Of a DNA stretch of 64,000 bases, positions 7,928-18,498 are shown piece after piece (the stretch's first letter is position 1; the number at the start of each line of letters is the position of its first letter). Origin of the DNA: an uncultured Mycobacteriaceae bacterium (lineage in GTDB: Bacteria; Actinomycetota; Actinomycetes; Mycobacteriales; Mycobacteriaceae); assembly GCA_902826815.1 (NCBI GenBank), contig CADEGF010000004.1, positions 44,094 to 108,093 on the forward strand. The letters are read 5' to 3'. Made by a program: the position numbers and the translations under genes. The notes beneath the pieces were generated by a model, which worked only from the letters and a program-made list of their open reading frames with translations, was not told the DNA's origin and ran no database searches.

Positions 7928-10910
7928 AGTCGAGCGCCTCGACCGTGTCGACGGGACCCTCGTGTGACGGTCGGTCGGCGCCCCCGATGCAGTAGATCGT
8001 CGAGCCGACGGCAGCGACCGCCTGGCCGTGAACCGGGGTGTTGATCGGCGCCAGCGTGCTCCACTTCTTGTTGGTGGTGTCGTACATCTCGACCGTCGCG
8101 AGTACGCGCGTCGGCTCCTCGCCGCCGACGACGACGATGCGGCCGTCCATCATCGCCGCGCCGTAACTCCCGCGCGGCGTCGGCATCTCTGGCAAGTCGT
8201 CCCACGTTCCTGACGCCGGATTGAACCGCTGCAGGGCAGGCGAATTCTCGTCGGCGGACAAGTTCCGGCCACCGACCGCATACACGTAGACGCCGTCTGA
8301 CACCGCGGCCAAATGCTCACGTGGAGTGGGCATATCGGCGGCCTGAGTCCAGGACTCCCCGTCGAACACCTCCGTGGGCTTGACGAGTTGCTTGTCGTTC
8401 TGGCCGCCGACGACGACGAGTTTGTCGCCGACGACCGCGGCCGCGGCAGCGGCGCGCGCATATTTGAGTGCAGGAAGCTCTTCCCACTTGCCGTTGCGGA
8501 ACGCGAACACCTTGTTCGACGCTTCGGCAAGCGTGTCGGTGGCACCACCGATCACCACCACCTCACCGTGGTAGGCGGCCGCGGTCGCGTGATTCAGCGG
8601 AATCGGCAGCGGCGGATGAGATTGCCACTCCCCGGTCTGGGGGTCGTAGCTCTCGAATGTGTCGAGCGTCTCCGCGTGACCCAGCATGCCGCCCGCGATC
8701 CAGATCTTTCCGTCCAGGACGGTCGAGGCCATCATCAACCGCGCGGTCGGCGCATTCGGCAGGTTCCGCCATTCGGACGCGGGCTGTGGTTTGCGCGGCG
8801 CCAGCTTCAGCGATTCGGCCGACGGCGTGATCTCTGCGTCGCCGACGCCGCTCGCCCCGCCGATCGCGTAGATGGTTTTCCCGACGCCGGCCACCGCCAT
8901 GCCATGGCGCGCAGATCCCAAGTCCGGCAATCCATTCCACGATTGCGCGGCGAGGTCGAAGGCGACCACGCTGTTGAGGACCTCGCCCTGCGACACGCCG
9001 CCAACCACCACCAGCCGACCATCTGCGTTCGCCACACCGAAGTCGCTCCGTCGCCCGGGAAGTTCGGGAAGGCTCGTCCAGGTATCCGCAGCAGGGTCGT
9101 ACGACTCGACCGTCGCGAGGTCGGAGGTGCCGTTGGTTCCACCGAGCGCGTACACCAGCTTGCCGTCCGACGCCGCGCCGAGCATCTGTCGCGGAGTGGG
9201 AAGGGGCGCACCGGGTTTCCATGAGCTGCCGTCGAAAATCTCGGTGGAGTTCAGCAGGTCGCCCGCAGCGTTGACGCCGCCGGTGACGATGATGCGATCG
9301 CCGACCACGGCGGCCGCCGCTGCCGCCCTTGGTTCGAGCAGAGGCGGCAGCTCAACCCATCGACTGTTGACGACCCGCCACACCTTGTCCGTCGCAACCT
9401 TCGCGTTGGCGCCCTCGGTGCGCCAGCCGCCGAGCACCACAGGGGTGTCCTGCCACGTCACCGCCATCGCGTGTTGCACAGGAACGGGGAGGTTCTCGCC
9501 GCTCTTCCAGCTGTCGATCGCCGGGTCGTAACCCTCGTGCTGCCCGCTGACCTGGTTATCCGCCCCCATGCCGCCGAAAACCCAGATGGTGCCGTCGGCC
9601 TGGGTGGCCGCCACCGCATCGCGCGCGACGCGCGCATCGGCGATCGGCTCCCATTCGGGCGGCGGTTCGGCGGTCGGCTGGCTCGGTGCGGCCTCGCCGC
9701 CGCGGTTGTCGCGCGACATCACGATGAACACGCCGGTGATCACCAACAGCAGTGCCGCGGCCGCGGCCGCGGAGGCGATCAGGATCTTCTTGCGGTTCTT
9801 CTTCTCTTCGGGTTTGACGGTGGTCGTCCTCGGATCGCCCACAGGTGCCCCCACCGGCCACTTGAGGCTCGATTGGCTGATCGACGCGGTGTGGGCGAAC
9901 ATGTTCGGCTCAGCTGCGGGCAAGCCTCCGGTCGGCGCTGCGACGGAAACAGACTCGGCTTCGATCGCGGCGGTATGGCCACTGGGTCCCGACGGTGGAA
10001 CCGGTGGAACCGCGTGCGGGCCCCCCGTCGGCTCCGGATGGCTGCCTGTTTCGCTGAGCGCCATCTGATCTGGTGTCAGGCCGTTGTGCCGCTGCGCCAG
10101 TTGCAGTTCACGCCCGAACTCCGCTGCCGAGGGTTGACGATCGCCCGGCTCACGCGACAGCGCCTTCTCGACCGCGGCGCACACATCGGCGGGGATTCCC
10201 TGCGGGCGTAGGTCGGGTACGGGCGTCGAGGTGATCCGCATGTAGTGCGCGATGAGGTCCTCGTCGGCCTTGCGCTCGTGCGGCGGCCCTCCGGCGATGA
10301 GCGCGTAAACCGTTGCGCCGAGCGAATATACGTCAGCGGCGGCCGTCGGTGAATTTCCGGCGAGTACCTCGGGTGCGGTGTAGGAGAGCGTTCCCGTGAA
10401 GAAGCCGGTCTCGGTCTTGTAACCGCCGGTGATGCGTGCGGTGCCGAAATCGCTGAGCTGCGGTTCGCCGTAATCGTTGACGAGCACATTCGCGGGCTTG
10501 ATGTCGCGGTGCAGCGTGCCGGTCCGGTGCGCGGTCTCCAGCGCTCCACACAGTTTGACCCCGATACGCAACGCGTCGGGCCACGAGACCCGGCCTTCGT
10601 GTCGGACCCGGTCGGCAAGGGATCCCATTGTGCTCAGCGGCATCACGATGAACGGCCTGCCACTTTCGGTCACCCCGACCTGAAGGATGTTCGCGATGTT
10701 CGGGTGGCCGGAAAGCGCCCCCATTGCGTAGCCCTCACGCAGAAAGCGCTCGCGGTCGTCGTCATCGAGGTCGGAGCCGAGCACCTTGATCGCGACGCGT
10801 CGCCCGAGTGACGGCTGAAAGCAGCGGAACACCACACCGCCACCGCCCCTGCCGACCTCGACGGCCTCGGTGAACCCGGCGGCGGCCAACTCCGCCACGA
10901 TGGCGCTCAT
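7920..10910 (-). CDS. membrane Ser/Thr kinase with twelve kelch repeats
   Basis: A 996-residue receptor-type kinase. The kinase domain (about 10-275) has the glycine loop VGRGGGGVVF, Lys42 in VAIKVLG, catalytic HRDIKPANVL with Asp136, then DFGTAR and an APE motif. A Pro/Gly-rich linker leads to a membrane segment at about 376-398. The outer part holds twelve kelch blades, each with a Gly-Gly doublet (GGMG, GGW, GGV, GGTN, GGV, GGAS; GGML, GGAT, GGQN, GGRN, GGEE, GGAD), forming two six-blade propellers joined near APRKPQPASEW. The halves are alike (RAAAAAAVVGDRI and RAAAAAAVVGDKL), so the sensor arose by duplication. ATG 10910 (MSAIVAELAA) is chosen over an upstream frame start. Confidence 0.9.
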   Translation of the reverse strand: MSAIVAELAAAGFTEAVEVGRGGGGVVFRCFQPSLGRRVAIKVLGSDLDDDDRERFLREGYAMGALSGHPNIANILQVGVTESGRPFIVMPLSTMGSLADRVRHEGRVSWPDALRIGVKLCGALETAHRTGTLHRDIKPANVLVNDYGEPQLSDFGTARITGGYKTETGFFTGTLSYTAPEVLAGNSPTAAADVYSLGATVYALIAGGPPHERKADEDLIAHYMRITSTPVPDLRPQGIPADVCAAVEKALSREPGDRQPSAAEFGRELQLAQRHNGLTPDQMALSETGSHPEPTGGPHAVPPVPPSGPSGHTAAIEAESVSVAAPTGGLPAAEPNMFAHTASISQSSLKWPVGAPVGDPRTTTVKPEEKKNRKKILIASAAAAAALLLVITGVFIVMSRDNRGGEAAPSQPTAEPPPEWEPIADARVARDAVAATQADGTIWVFGGMGADNQVSGQHEGYDPAIDSWKSGENLPVPVQHAMAVTWQDTPVVLGGWRTEGANAKVATDKVWRVVNSRWVELPPLLEPRAAAAAAVVGDRIIVTGGVNAAGDLLNSTEIFDGSSWKPGAPLPTPRQMLGAASDGKLVYALGGTNGTSDLATVESYDPAADTWTSLPELPGRRSDFGVANADGRLVVVGGVSQGEVLNSVVAFDLAAQSWNGLPDLGSARHGMAVAGVGKTIYAIGGASGVGDAEITPSAESLKLAPRKPQPASEWRNLPNAPTARLMMASTVLDGKIWIAGGMLGHAETLDTFESYDPQTGEWQSHPPLPIPLNHATAAAYHGEVVVIGGATDTLAEASNKVFAFRNGKWEELPALKYARAAAAAAVVGDKLVVVGGQNDKQLVKPTEVFDGESWTQAADMPTPREHLAAVSDGVYVYAVGGRNLSADENSPALQRFNPASGTWDDLPEMPTPRGSYGAAMMDGRIVVVGGEEPTRVLATVEMYDTTNKKWSTLAPINTPVHGQAVAAVGSTIYCIGGADRPSHEGPVDTVEALDFT

Positions 10911-10988
10911 GGGTGTAAAGGTACCGAGCAAAGACAGCAGAGAACGAGGTATTCGCACTATGCCCGACTACGCCGCGCAGCCGGTCGC

Positions 10989-11456
10989 TAGGCTGGTTGG
11001 GTGGCCAGAAAATATGCCACCGCAGATGCCGTCGGCCTGTCCGAACTGCTCGAGTTCGTCCGCCCGCGACATCGCATGGTGCTAACCACCTTTCGTTCTG
11101 ACGGCTCGCTGCAGACCTCGCCGGTTTCGGGTGGCGTCGACGGCGACGGCCGCATCGTCATCGCCAGCTATCCGCAGCGCGCGAAATCGGCCAACATCCG
11201 GCGCAGACCGACGGCGAGCGTGACGGTGCTGTCCGACGAATTCAACGGCCCCTACGTACAGGTCGACGGCGACGCCGAGGTGATCGAGCTACCGGCCGCC
11301 GTCGAGCCGCTCGTCGACTACTTCCGGGCGATATCGGGTGAGCATCCCGACTGGGACGAGTACCACCAGGCCATGGTCGATCAGGGCAAGTGCCTGATCC
11401 GGGTCACCCCGCGACGGTGGGGACCGGTCGCCACGGGCGGCTTCCCGCCGCCCTAG
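10989..11456 (+). CDS. pyridoxamine-phosphate-oxidase-fold protein, probable F420-dependent
   Basis: The coding part runs from GTG 11001 (MARKYATADAVGL...) and encodes 151 residues of the split-barrel PPOX family. Segments include HRMVLTTFRSDGSLQTSPV, KSANIRRRPTASVTVL and a closing CLIRVTPRRWGPV. Mycobacterial members (Rv1155 and Rv2074 types) bind F420 or biliverdin; which applies here cannot be read. The -10-like TAGGCT at 10989-10994 is 6 bases from GTG, so a leaderless transcript is likely; that element is included in the span. It stands alone between the kelch kinase and the glycosyltransferase operon. Confidence 0.75.
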
Positions 11457-11515
11457 GCCATCAGGCTGGACGCGACGGGTAGCAGTGACTGTGGTAGTCA
11501 GACAGGGTGGCCGCG

Positions 11516-11560
11516 TTGCATCGGATAGCCGGTCAAACTATAGTCTGGACAAGTGTCCAG
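11516..11560 (+). promoter_or_regulatory. promoter with overlapping TetR-type operator
   Basis: TTGCAT (11516-11521) and TATAGT (11539-11544) are separated by 17 bases, a good sigma-A-type promoter. The palindrome CTGGACAAGTGTCCAG (11545-11560) lies immediately after the -10 element, where transcription should begin. Its GGACA-N2-TGTCC core recurs at the start of the TetR gene at 15384-15397. This suits steric repression by that TetR protein. The predicted 5' leader to ATG 11635 is about 80 bases. Confidence 0.65.
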
Positions 11561-11634
11561 TGGCCTGTCGTCGAACTCCGACCGCAGGTCGTGAGGGTTA
11601 AGCGGGCTCCCCGCAGGTCCGGAGTGAACTGAGT

Positions 11635-12870
11635 ATGCGCGTTGCCTTGCTGTCTTACCGGAGCAAGACGCACTGCGGTGGACAAGGCGTCTATGTCCGC
11701 CATCTGAGCCGTGGTCTCGTCGAGTTGGGCCACGACGTAGAGGTGTTCTCCGGCCAGCCGTATCCGGAGGGGCTGGACCCGCGGGTACGCCTGACGAAGG
11801 TGCCCAGCCTCGATCTCTACCGTGAACCCGACCCGTTCCGCGTTCCGTGGCCAAATGAGATCAAGACCCGGATCGACCTGCTCGAGCTGTTGACGACGTG
11901 GACGGCCGGCTTCCCGGAGCCACGTACCTTCAGCCTGCGGGCCGCGCGGGTGCTGGCCGAGCGACTGGCCGACTTCGACGTCGTACATGACAACCAGTGC
12001 CTCGGTAGCGGCCTGCTGAAGATCGCCGACCTCGGCATGCCCGTGGTGGCGACGGTGCACCATCCGATCACCCGCGACCGCGTCCTCGACGTCGCCGCGG
12101 CGCGATGGTGGCGCAAGCCCCTGGTCCGCCGCTGGTACGGCTTCGCCGAGATGCAGAAGGACGTCGCGCGCCGGATCCCAGAACTGCTGACCGTGTCGTC
12201 GACCTCGGCCGCCGACATCGCCGAGGACTTCGCGGTGTCATCCGACCAGTTGCACGTCGTACCGCTCGGCGTGGACACCGGGCTGTTCAAGCCCGCCGAG
12301 AAGCGGGTACGCAACCGCGTCATCGCGATCGCGAGCGCCGACGTTCCGCTCAAGGGTGTCAGCCATCTGCTGCACGCGATCGCCCGGCTGCGGGTGGAGC
12401 GCGACCTCGAACTGCAGCTGGTAGCCAAGCTGGAGCCGAACGGCCCCACCGAGAAGCTGATCGCCGAGCTGGGCATCTCCGATATCGTGCACAGCTCCAG
12501 CGGGGTGTCGGACTCCGAACTCGCCGAGCTGCTCGCTTCCGCCGAAGTCGCCTGTATCCCATCCCTTTATGAAGGCTTTTCTCTGCCTGCCGTCGAAGCC
12601 ATGGCGAGCGGGACGCCGATCGTCGCGAGTAGGGCGGGGGCGCTGCCCGAGGTGGTCGGATCAGACGGCGAGTGCGCACGGCTGGTCACGCCAGCCGACG
12701 TCGACGAGCTGACGAAGGTGCTCGGCGAATTGCTCGACTCGCCACTGGAACTGCGGCGGCTCGGCGCGAACGGCAGGCAGCGCGCACTCGACGTGTTCAG
12801 CTGGGAATCCGTTGCCGCACAGACGGTCGCGGTGTACGAGACAGCCCGCGCGAGGGTCGGCCGATGCTGA
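11635..12870 (+). CDS. GT4 family glycosyltransferase
   Basis: A 411-residue GT-B fold glycosyltransferase of the GT4 type. The N-terminal Rossmann domain shows GGQGVYVRHLSRGLVELGH; the C-terminal donor-binding domain has ASADVPLKGVSHLLHA and the E-x7-E pattern EGFSLPAVEAMASG. It transfers a sugar from a nucleotide or lipid-linked donor to an unknown acceptor in the cytoplasm. ATG 11635 has GGAG 10 bases upstream. It is the first gene of a tight operon, sharing 7 bases (ATGCTGA) with the methyltransferase. Confidence 0.88.
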   Translation: MRVALLSYRSKTHCGGQGVYVRHLSRGLVELGHDVEVFSGQPYPEGLDPRVRLTKVPSLDLYREPDPFRVPWPNEIKTRIDLLELLTTWTAGFPEPRTFSLRAARVLAERLADFDVVHDNQCLGSGLLKIADLGMPVVATVHHPITRDRVLDVAAARWWRKPLVRRWYGFAEMQKDVARRIPELLTVSSTSAADIAEDFAVSSDQLHVVPLGVDTGLFKPAEKRVRNRVIAIASADVPLKGVSHLLHAIARLRVERDLELQLVAKLEPNGPTEKLIAELGISDIVHSSSGVSDSELAELLASAEVACIPSLYEGFSLPAVEAMASGTPIVASRAGALPEVVGSDGECARLVTPADVDELTKVLGELLDSPLELRRLGANGRQRALDVFSWESVAAQTVAVYETARARVGRC

Positions 12871-13595
12871 CCGTCGACTACGACCGGCTCGGAGTCGGTG
12901 CAGGCACGAAGGTGATCGACGTCGGCTGTGGCGCGGGCAGGCATTCGTTCGAGGCGTTCCGCCGAGGCGCGGACGTCGTCGCATTCGACCAGAACGCGTC
13001 CGACCTGAACGACGTCGACGAGATCCTGCAGGCGATGAAGGACCAGGGTGAGGTGCCTGCGTCGGCGACGGCGGAGGCGGTCAAGGGCGATGCGCTCGAC
13101 CTGCCTTATGGTGACGGCACTTTCGACTGCGTCATCGCCTCCGAGATCCTCGAGCACGTTCCAGAGGACGACCGGGCGATCTCCGAACTGGTTCGCGTGC
13201 TCAAGCCAGGCGGAACGCTCGCCATCACGGTGCCCAGGTGGTTGCCGGAACGAATCTGCTGGGTGCTGTCCGACTCCTACCACGCCAACGAGGGCGGCCA
13301 CATCAGGATCTACCGCGCCGACGAACTGCGCGACAAGGTGGCCGCGCACGGCCTTGCGCTGACCCATACTCATCACGCGCATGCGCTGCACTCGCCGTAC
13401 TGGTGGCTGAAATGTGCTGTCGGAACCGAGAAATCGGATAATCCTGCGGTCGTGGGCTATCACAAGCTTTTGGTGTGGGACATGGTCAGCCAGCCTTGGC
13501 TGACGCGGACGGCCGAGTCGCTGCTCAACCCGTTGATCGGCAAGAGCGTGGCGCTGTACTTCCGCAAGCCGGAGGTGTCGGTTGCTTCGGACTAA
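12864..13595 (+). CDS. class I SAM-dependent methyltransferase
   Basis: A 243-residue methyltransferase with the SAM-binding motif VIDVGCGAGRHSFEA, the acidic post-motif VAFDQN, and the motif II-III region FDCVIASEILEHVPEDD ... LKPGGTLAITVP. This is the Methyltransf_11/UbiE-like type often acting on lipid or small-molecule oxygens. ATG 12864 overlaps the glycosyltransferase stop by 7 bases, and the 3' end overlaps the next gene by 14 bases, so the three are translationally coupled. The substrate is unknown. Confidence 0.88.
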   Translation: MLTVDYDRLGVGAGTKVIDVGCGAGRHSFEAFRRGADVVAFDQNASDLNDVDEILQAMKDQGEVPASATAEAVKGDALDLPYGDGTFDCVIASEILEHVPEDDRAISELVRVLKPGGTLAITVPRWLPERICWVLSDSYHANEGGHIRIYRADELRDKVAAHGLALTHTHHAHALHSPYWWLKCAVGTEKSDNPAVVGYHKLLVWDMVSQPWLTRTAESLLNPLIGKSVALYFRKPEVSVASD

Positions 13596-14661
13596 CAGGT
13601 CAGACGTTCCGTCGGTTTCGGGCATCCTGACGCCTGCGCAGTGCAGGCAGACGGCGCAGTCGATCGCCGACACCCAGGAGTCCTCCGGTGCCATCCCGTG
13701 GTCTGACGGCGGGCACACCGACCCGTGGGACCACGTCGAGAACGCGATGGCGCTGACGGCCGCCGGTCTGCTGGAACCCGCACGCGCAGCGTTCGATTGG
13801 TGCACGAACAATCAGCGGGCCGACGGCTCATGGCCGATCCAGCTGCGCAACGGCGTCATCGAAGACGTCAACAGCGACAGCAATTTCTGCGCCTACATCG
13901 CTACCGGAGTCTGGCACCACGTGCTGAGCACCAACGACCGCCGGTTCGCCGAGGACATGTGGCCGGTGGTCAGCAAAGCCGTCGAATTCGTGATCGACAT
14001 GCAGCGGCCGAGCGGCGAAATCGTCTGGGCCCGTAGCGACTCCGGACTCGAGCCGGATGCGCTGCTGACCGGATGTGCGAGCATCTACCACAGCCTGCGG
14101 TGCGCGCTGGCGCTGGCGGACTACTTCGACGACCCGCAGCCCGAATGGGAGGTCGCCGTTGGCCAGCTCGGCCACGCGATCGCTCACCACCCCGACCTGT
14201 TCGTCTGCAAGGACCGGTGGTCGATGGAGTGGTACTACCCGGTGCTCGGCGGTGCGCTACGCGGCGCGGCGGCCCACTCCCGCATCGACGAGCGGTGGAA
14301 CGACTTCGTCGTACCTGGCCTCGGGATCCGGTGTGTGGATGACCGGCCGTGGGTGACCGGCGCCGAAACATGTGAACTGGTATTGGCTTTGGACGCGATC
14401 GGCCAATCGGCGCGCGCCCGCGAACAGTTCGCCTCCATGCACCACCTTCGCGAGGAGGACGGCTCGTACTGGACCGGGCTGGTTTTCGCCGACGGCAAGC
14501 GCTGGCCCGAGGAGCGGACCACCTGGACGGGCGGCGCGATGATCCTCGCCGCCGATGCGCTGTCGCGCACCACCGCCGCCAACGGCATCTTCCGCGGCGT
14601 CGACCTGCCGCGCGGCCTGGAAGGCGAGTTCGACTGCGAGTGCGCGACCAGCAGAGGCTGA
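13582..14661 (+). CDS. terpenoid cyclase/prenyltransferase-fold (alpha/alpha toroid) protein
   Basis: A 359-residue protein annotated in related genomes as a prenyltransferase-like protein. Helical repeats with NNQRADGSWPIQ, FVIDMQRPSGEIVW and HHLREEDGSYWTG blocks match the QW/DGSW repeats of the squalene-hopene-cyclase and protein-prenyltransferase toroid. I see no DxDD protonation motif and no obvious zinc site, so it may not be a classical cyclase. TTG 13582 is preferred: GGAGGTG lies just upstream, and it overlaps the methyltransferase by 14 bases. Tail-to-tail with the Methyltransf_24 gene, 4 bases apart. Confidence 0.75.
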   Translation: MLRTNRSDVPSVSGILTPAQCRQTAQSIADTQESSGAIPWSDGGHTDPWDHVENAMALTAAGLLEPARAAFDWCTNNQRADGSWPIQLRNGVIEDVNSDSNFCAYIATGVWHHVLSTNDRRFAEDMWPVVSKAVEFVIDMQRPSGEIVWARSDSGLEPDALLTGCASIYHSLRCALALADYFDDPQPEWEVAVGQLGHAIAHHPDLFVCKDRWSMEWYYPVLGGALRGAAAHSRIDERWNDFVVPGLGIRCVDDRPWVTGAETCELVLALDAIGQSARAREQFASMHHLREEDGSYWTGLVFADGKRWPEERTTWTGGAMILAADALSRTTAANGIFRGVDLPRGLEGEFDCECATSRG

Positions 14662-14665
14662 GTCC

Positions 14666-15936
<1,271 letters not shown>

Positions 15937-15960
<24 letters not shown>

Positions 15961-16569
15961 CAACAGGCCGAGTATCGCGGTCGACGCCGTCACCGCAGTC
16001 TCCGTGATTCCGCGCACGTCCTGCCCGTCCTCCACGTAAAGCGCTGTCAGTTCCCGTAATCCGCCGACGATGATCAACGCCAACGGCGGCGTGACGGGCG
16101 GAATGTTCGCGCGCCGGAAGCCGGGGCTATCGCTCAGATCCACCAGCATGTCAGTGAAGGCGTTCATCGCCATCCGGTGCAGTGGTTGCGCCACCGCTCC
16201 GAGCGCTGGGGCTTCACGTATCCAGGTCAGTGTGATCGCGGGTCGCGCTGCGATGTGGTCGACGTACGCGTCGACGGCCTGCCGGATCTGCTGCTGCCAA
16301 TCGGCGTCCGGGTCGACCGAGCTCCGAATGTGCTTGATCATCGCCTCGTTGTTCGACCGCAGCAGTTCGATGAAGCAGTCCTCCTTGCTGGAGAACTCGC
16401 CGTAGAACGTGCGCTTGGAGGTGCGGGCGTGCCGGACGATGTCGGCGACGGTGGTGTCGCGGTAGCCGCGCTCAGTGATCGATGCGTCCATCCCGTCGAG
16501 CAACCGACGCCGAAACGGGCTGACCTCGTCGCCTGTGGCGACGGGTTGCCGGTTGTCGGTGACGGTCAC
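15937..16569 (-). CDS. TetR family regulator next to cyp138
   Basis: A 210-residue TetR protein; the HTH region contains DTTVADIVRHARTSKRTFYGEFSS. It starts at GTG 16569 (MTVTDNRQPVATGDE). It is divergent from the P450 gene, as Rv0135c is from cyp138 in M. tuberculosis, and the intergenic region holds several inverted repeats. A role as local repressor of the P450 is therefore likely but not shown. Confidence 0.85.
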
Positions 16570-16592
16570 GCCTTCGATCCTCCCGAAGTTGA

Positions 16593-16662
16593 TGACAAAA
16601 GCTTGTCACAACACGGTACCGCAGAGTACCGTTTGGAGAAATGCGCGGTACGAAGCAGTACC
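16593..16662. promoter_or_regulatory. three inverted repeats between TetR gene and cyp138
   Basis: Three dyads lie in the 128-base divergent gap. TGACAA-N4-TTGTCA is at 16593-16608. ACGGTAC-N6-GTACCGT is at 16613-16632. A second GGTAC-N6-GTACC copy is at 16647-16662, centred 32 bases (about three helical turns) from the first. The two GGTAC copies share sequence and spacing and are the best candidate TetR operators; the TGACAA dyad is nearer the TetR gene. Confidence 0.6.
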
Positions 16663-16697
16663 ACAAGATTTTGGGCAGTGATTGGAGTGATTGCGGC

Positions 16698-18038
16698 GTG
16701 ACTGACACAGCCACCGTCAACTCGGAGGCCTCCTCGACACCACACCATGGAAAGCGGCCGACGGCACTGCCGTTCCCGAAGATCGCGCAAGGCATCGCGT
16801 TCGGCGCGTTCCGCAGGCCGTTCATCCGGCAGGCACGAAAGCGCTTCGGTCAGGTGTTCGCCATCAATGTGCCGTTCTTCGGCCGAACCGTCTTCGTCGC
16901 CGACCCGGCACTTGTCCGGTCGGTGTTCACCGCGAGCACCGACGACCTGATCAACGTGCAACCGAACCTGAGCAGGATCTTCGGTCCCGGTTCGGTTTTC
17001 GCGCTCAACCGGACCGAGCACCGCAACCGCCGCAAGCTGCTGGCGCCGCCGTTCCACGGCCAGAGCATCAAGAACTACGAGAAAGTCATCGAGGAAGAGA
17101 CGCTGCGCGAGAGTGCGAGTTGGCCGCAGGGCGTGGAGTTCGAGACTCTCGAGCCGATGAACAGGATCACGTTGAACGTGATTCTGCGGACGGTCTTCGG
17201 GGCCGACGGCGGCGAACTCGACTATCTGCGCGAGATCATCCCGCCGTGGGTCAAGCTTGGTTCGCGGATGGCGGCGCTGCCCGCACCCCCGTTCCGCACC
17301 GGCCGCCGCAGCCCGTGGGGCAGGCTGGCGGAGTTCCGGCGGAACTTCGACCGGGTCGTCTTCACGCTGATCGACAAGGCCGAGGCCGATCCGAATCTCG
17401 ATGAGCGGAGCGACATTCTGGCGCTATTGCTGCGCAGCCGCTACGAGGACGGCACCACGATGTCGCGACAAGATGTGTCCGACGAACTGCTGACGCTGCT
17501 CGGCGCCGGACATGAGACCACCGCGTCCGCGCTTGGCTGGGCGTTCGAGAGACTGCGTCGTCATCCCGACATCCTGGCCAAGCTGGTTGCGGAGGTCGAC
17601 GACGACGGCGACGACTTCCGGCAGGCGTTCATCCTCGAACTGCAGAGGTCCCGAACGGTCATCGACTTCGCGGGCCGCAACGTCGCCGCATCGCACTTCG
17701 AGCTCGGGGAGTGGCATGTCGAGCACGGCTCCAACATCCTGGTGAGCATCGCCGACCTGCACGATAACGCCGACATCTTCCCCAACCCGGAACGCTTCGA
17801 CCCGTACCGGTTCGTCGACAGCAAGCCGCCGACCTTCGCGTGGCTGCCGTTCGGTGGTGGCACCCGACGCTGCATCGGCGCAGCATTTGCCAACACCGAG
17901 ATGCACGTCGTGCTTCGAACGGCGTTGCAGCACTTCGAGATCGAGACCGACGACAAGCCCGACGAGAAGGTGCACCACAGGGGTGTCGCCTACACACCCA
18001 AGGACGGCGGCCGCGTGGTTCTGCACCGCCGCAAGTAG
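16698..18038 (+). CDS. cyp138: cytochrome P450, CYP138-like
   Basis: A 446-residue P450 monooxygenase, close to the 441 residues recalled for Rv0136. The I-helix motif AGHETTAS lies near residue 285, the ExxR motif is ELQR, the PERF region is NPERFDPYRF, and the haem loop is FGGGTRRCIG with the Cys ligand. It has no membrane anchor. GTG 16698 (VTDTATVNSEASS) is preferred over ATG 16641, which would place the start inside the second operator dyad. Position between a divergent TetR gene and msrA matches the M. tuberculosis cyp138 neighbourhood. The substrate is unknown. Confidence 0.88.
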   Translation: MTDTATVNSEASSTPHHGKRPTALPFPKIAQGIAFGAFRRPFIRQARKRFGQVFAINVPFFGRTVFVADPALVRSVFTASTDDLINVQPNLSRIFGPGSVFALNRTEHRNRRKLLAPPFHGQSIKNYEKVIEEETLRESASWPQGVEFETLEPMNRITLNVILRTVFGADGGELDYLREIIPPWVKLGSRMAALPAPPFRTGRRSPWGRLAEFRRNFDRVVFTLIDKAEADPNLDERSDILALLLRSRYEDGTTMSRQDVSDELLTLLGAGHETTASALGWAFERLRRHPDILAKLVAEVDDDGDDFRQAFILELQRSRTVIDFAGRNVAASHFELGEWHVEHGSNILVSIADLHDNADIFPNPERFDPYRFVDSKPPTFAWLPFGGGTRRCIGAAFANTEMHVVLRTALQHFEIETDDKPDEKVHHRGVAYTPKDGGRVVLHRRK

Positions 18039-18048
18039 TGTCAGCGAG

Positions 18049-18498
18049 GTGAGCAACCTCGTCGACATGATGAACGGCGCGATGGAGTCCACCATCCCGC
18101 CCGTGCACAAGATGGGCGTGCGGGTGGTCGAGGCAGGCCGCGGCCACGCCGTCGCCTCCGTGCCGGCCGACGGCAACGGTAACCATTTCGGGGTGATCTA
18201 CGCGGGCGTGCAGTTCACCGTCGCCGAAATGCTCGGCGGCGTCATCGCACTCGCCACGTTCGATGCCGCTAAGTACTACCCGTTGGTGAAGAACGTCGAC
18301 ATCAAGTTCACCGGGATGGCGCGCACCGACCTACGCGCGGAGACCAGCCTCGACGAGGACGAGATCGCGCGTATCGAGGCCGAGGCCGCCGAAAAGGGAA
18401 AGGCCGACTTCACCCTCGACGCGGTGGTCAAAGATGAAGCCGGCCAAACCGTCTCAGTTACGCACGGGCTCTATCAGCTCCGTGCCCACGGACGCTAG
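18049..18498 (+). CDS. hot-dog fold thioesterase-like protein (DUF4442/YiiD-C type)
   Basis: A 149-residue protein with [19 protein letters not shown], the hot-dog helix and surrounding strands of PaaI/YiiD-like thioesterases, followed by [15 protein letters not shown]. It probably acts on an acyl-CoA or acyl-carrier thioester, or is a non-catalytic relative. GTG 18049 ([10 protein letters not shown]) is 11 bases after the P450 stop, so the two genes are probably one operon; ATG 18067 is an alternative start. The stop overlaps that of msrA by 3 bases. Confidence 0.75.
   Translation: MSNLVDMMNGAMESTIPPVHKMGVRVVEAGRGHAVASVPADGNGNHFGVIYAGVQFTVAEMLGGVIALATFDAAKYYPLVKNVDIKFTGMARTDLRAETSLDEDEIARIEAEAAEKGKADFTLDAVVKDEAGQTVSVTHGLYQLRAHGR

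Noticed and set aside
11498-12063. Minus-strand frames across the glycosyltransferase promoter and start.
   Set aside because: They cross a strong promoter and operator and are antisense to the GT4 domain; no family match.
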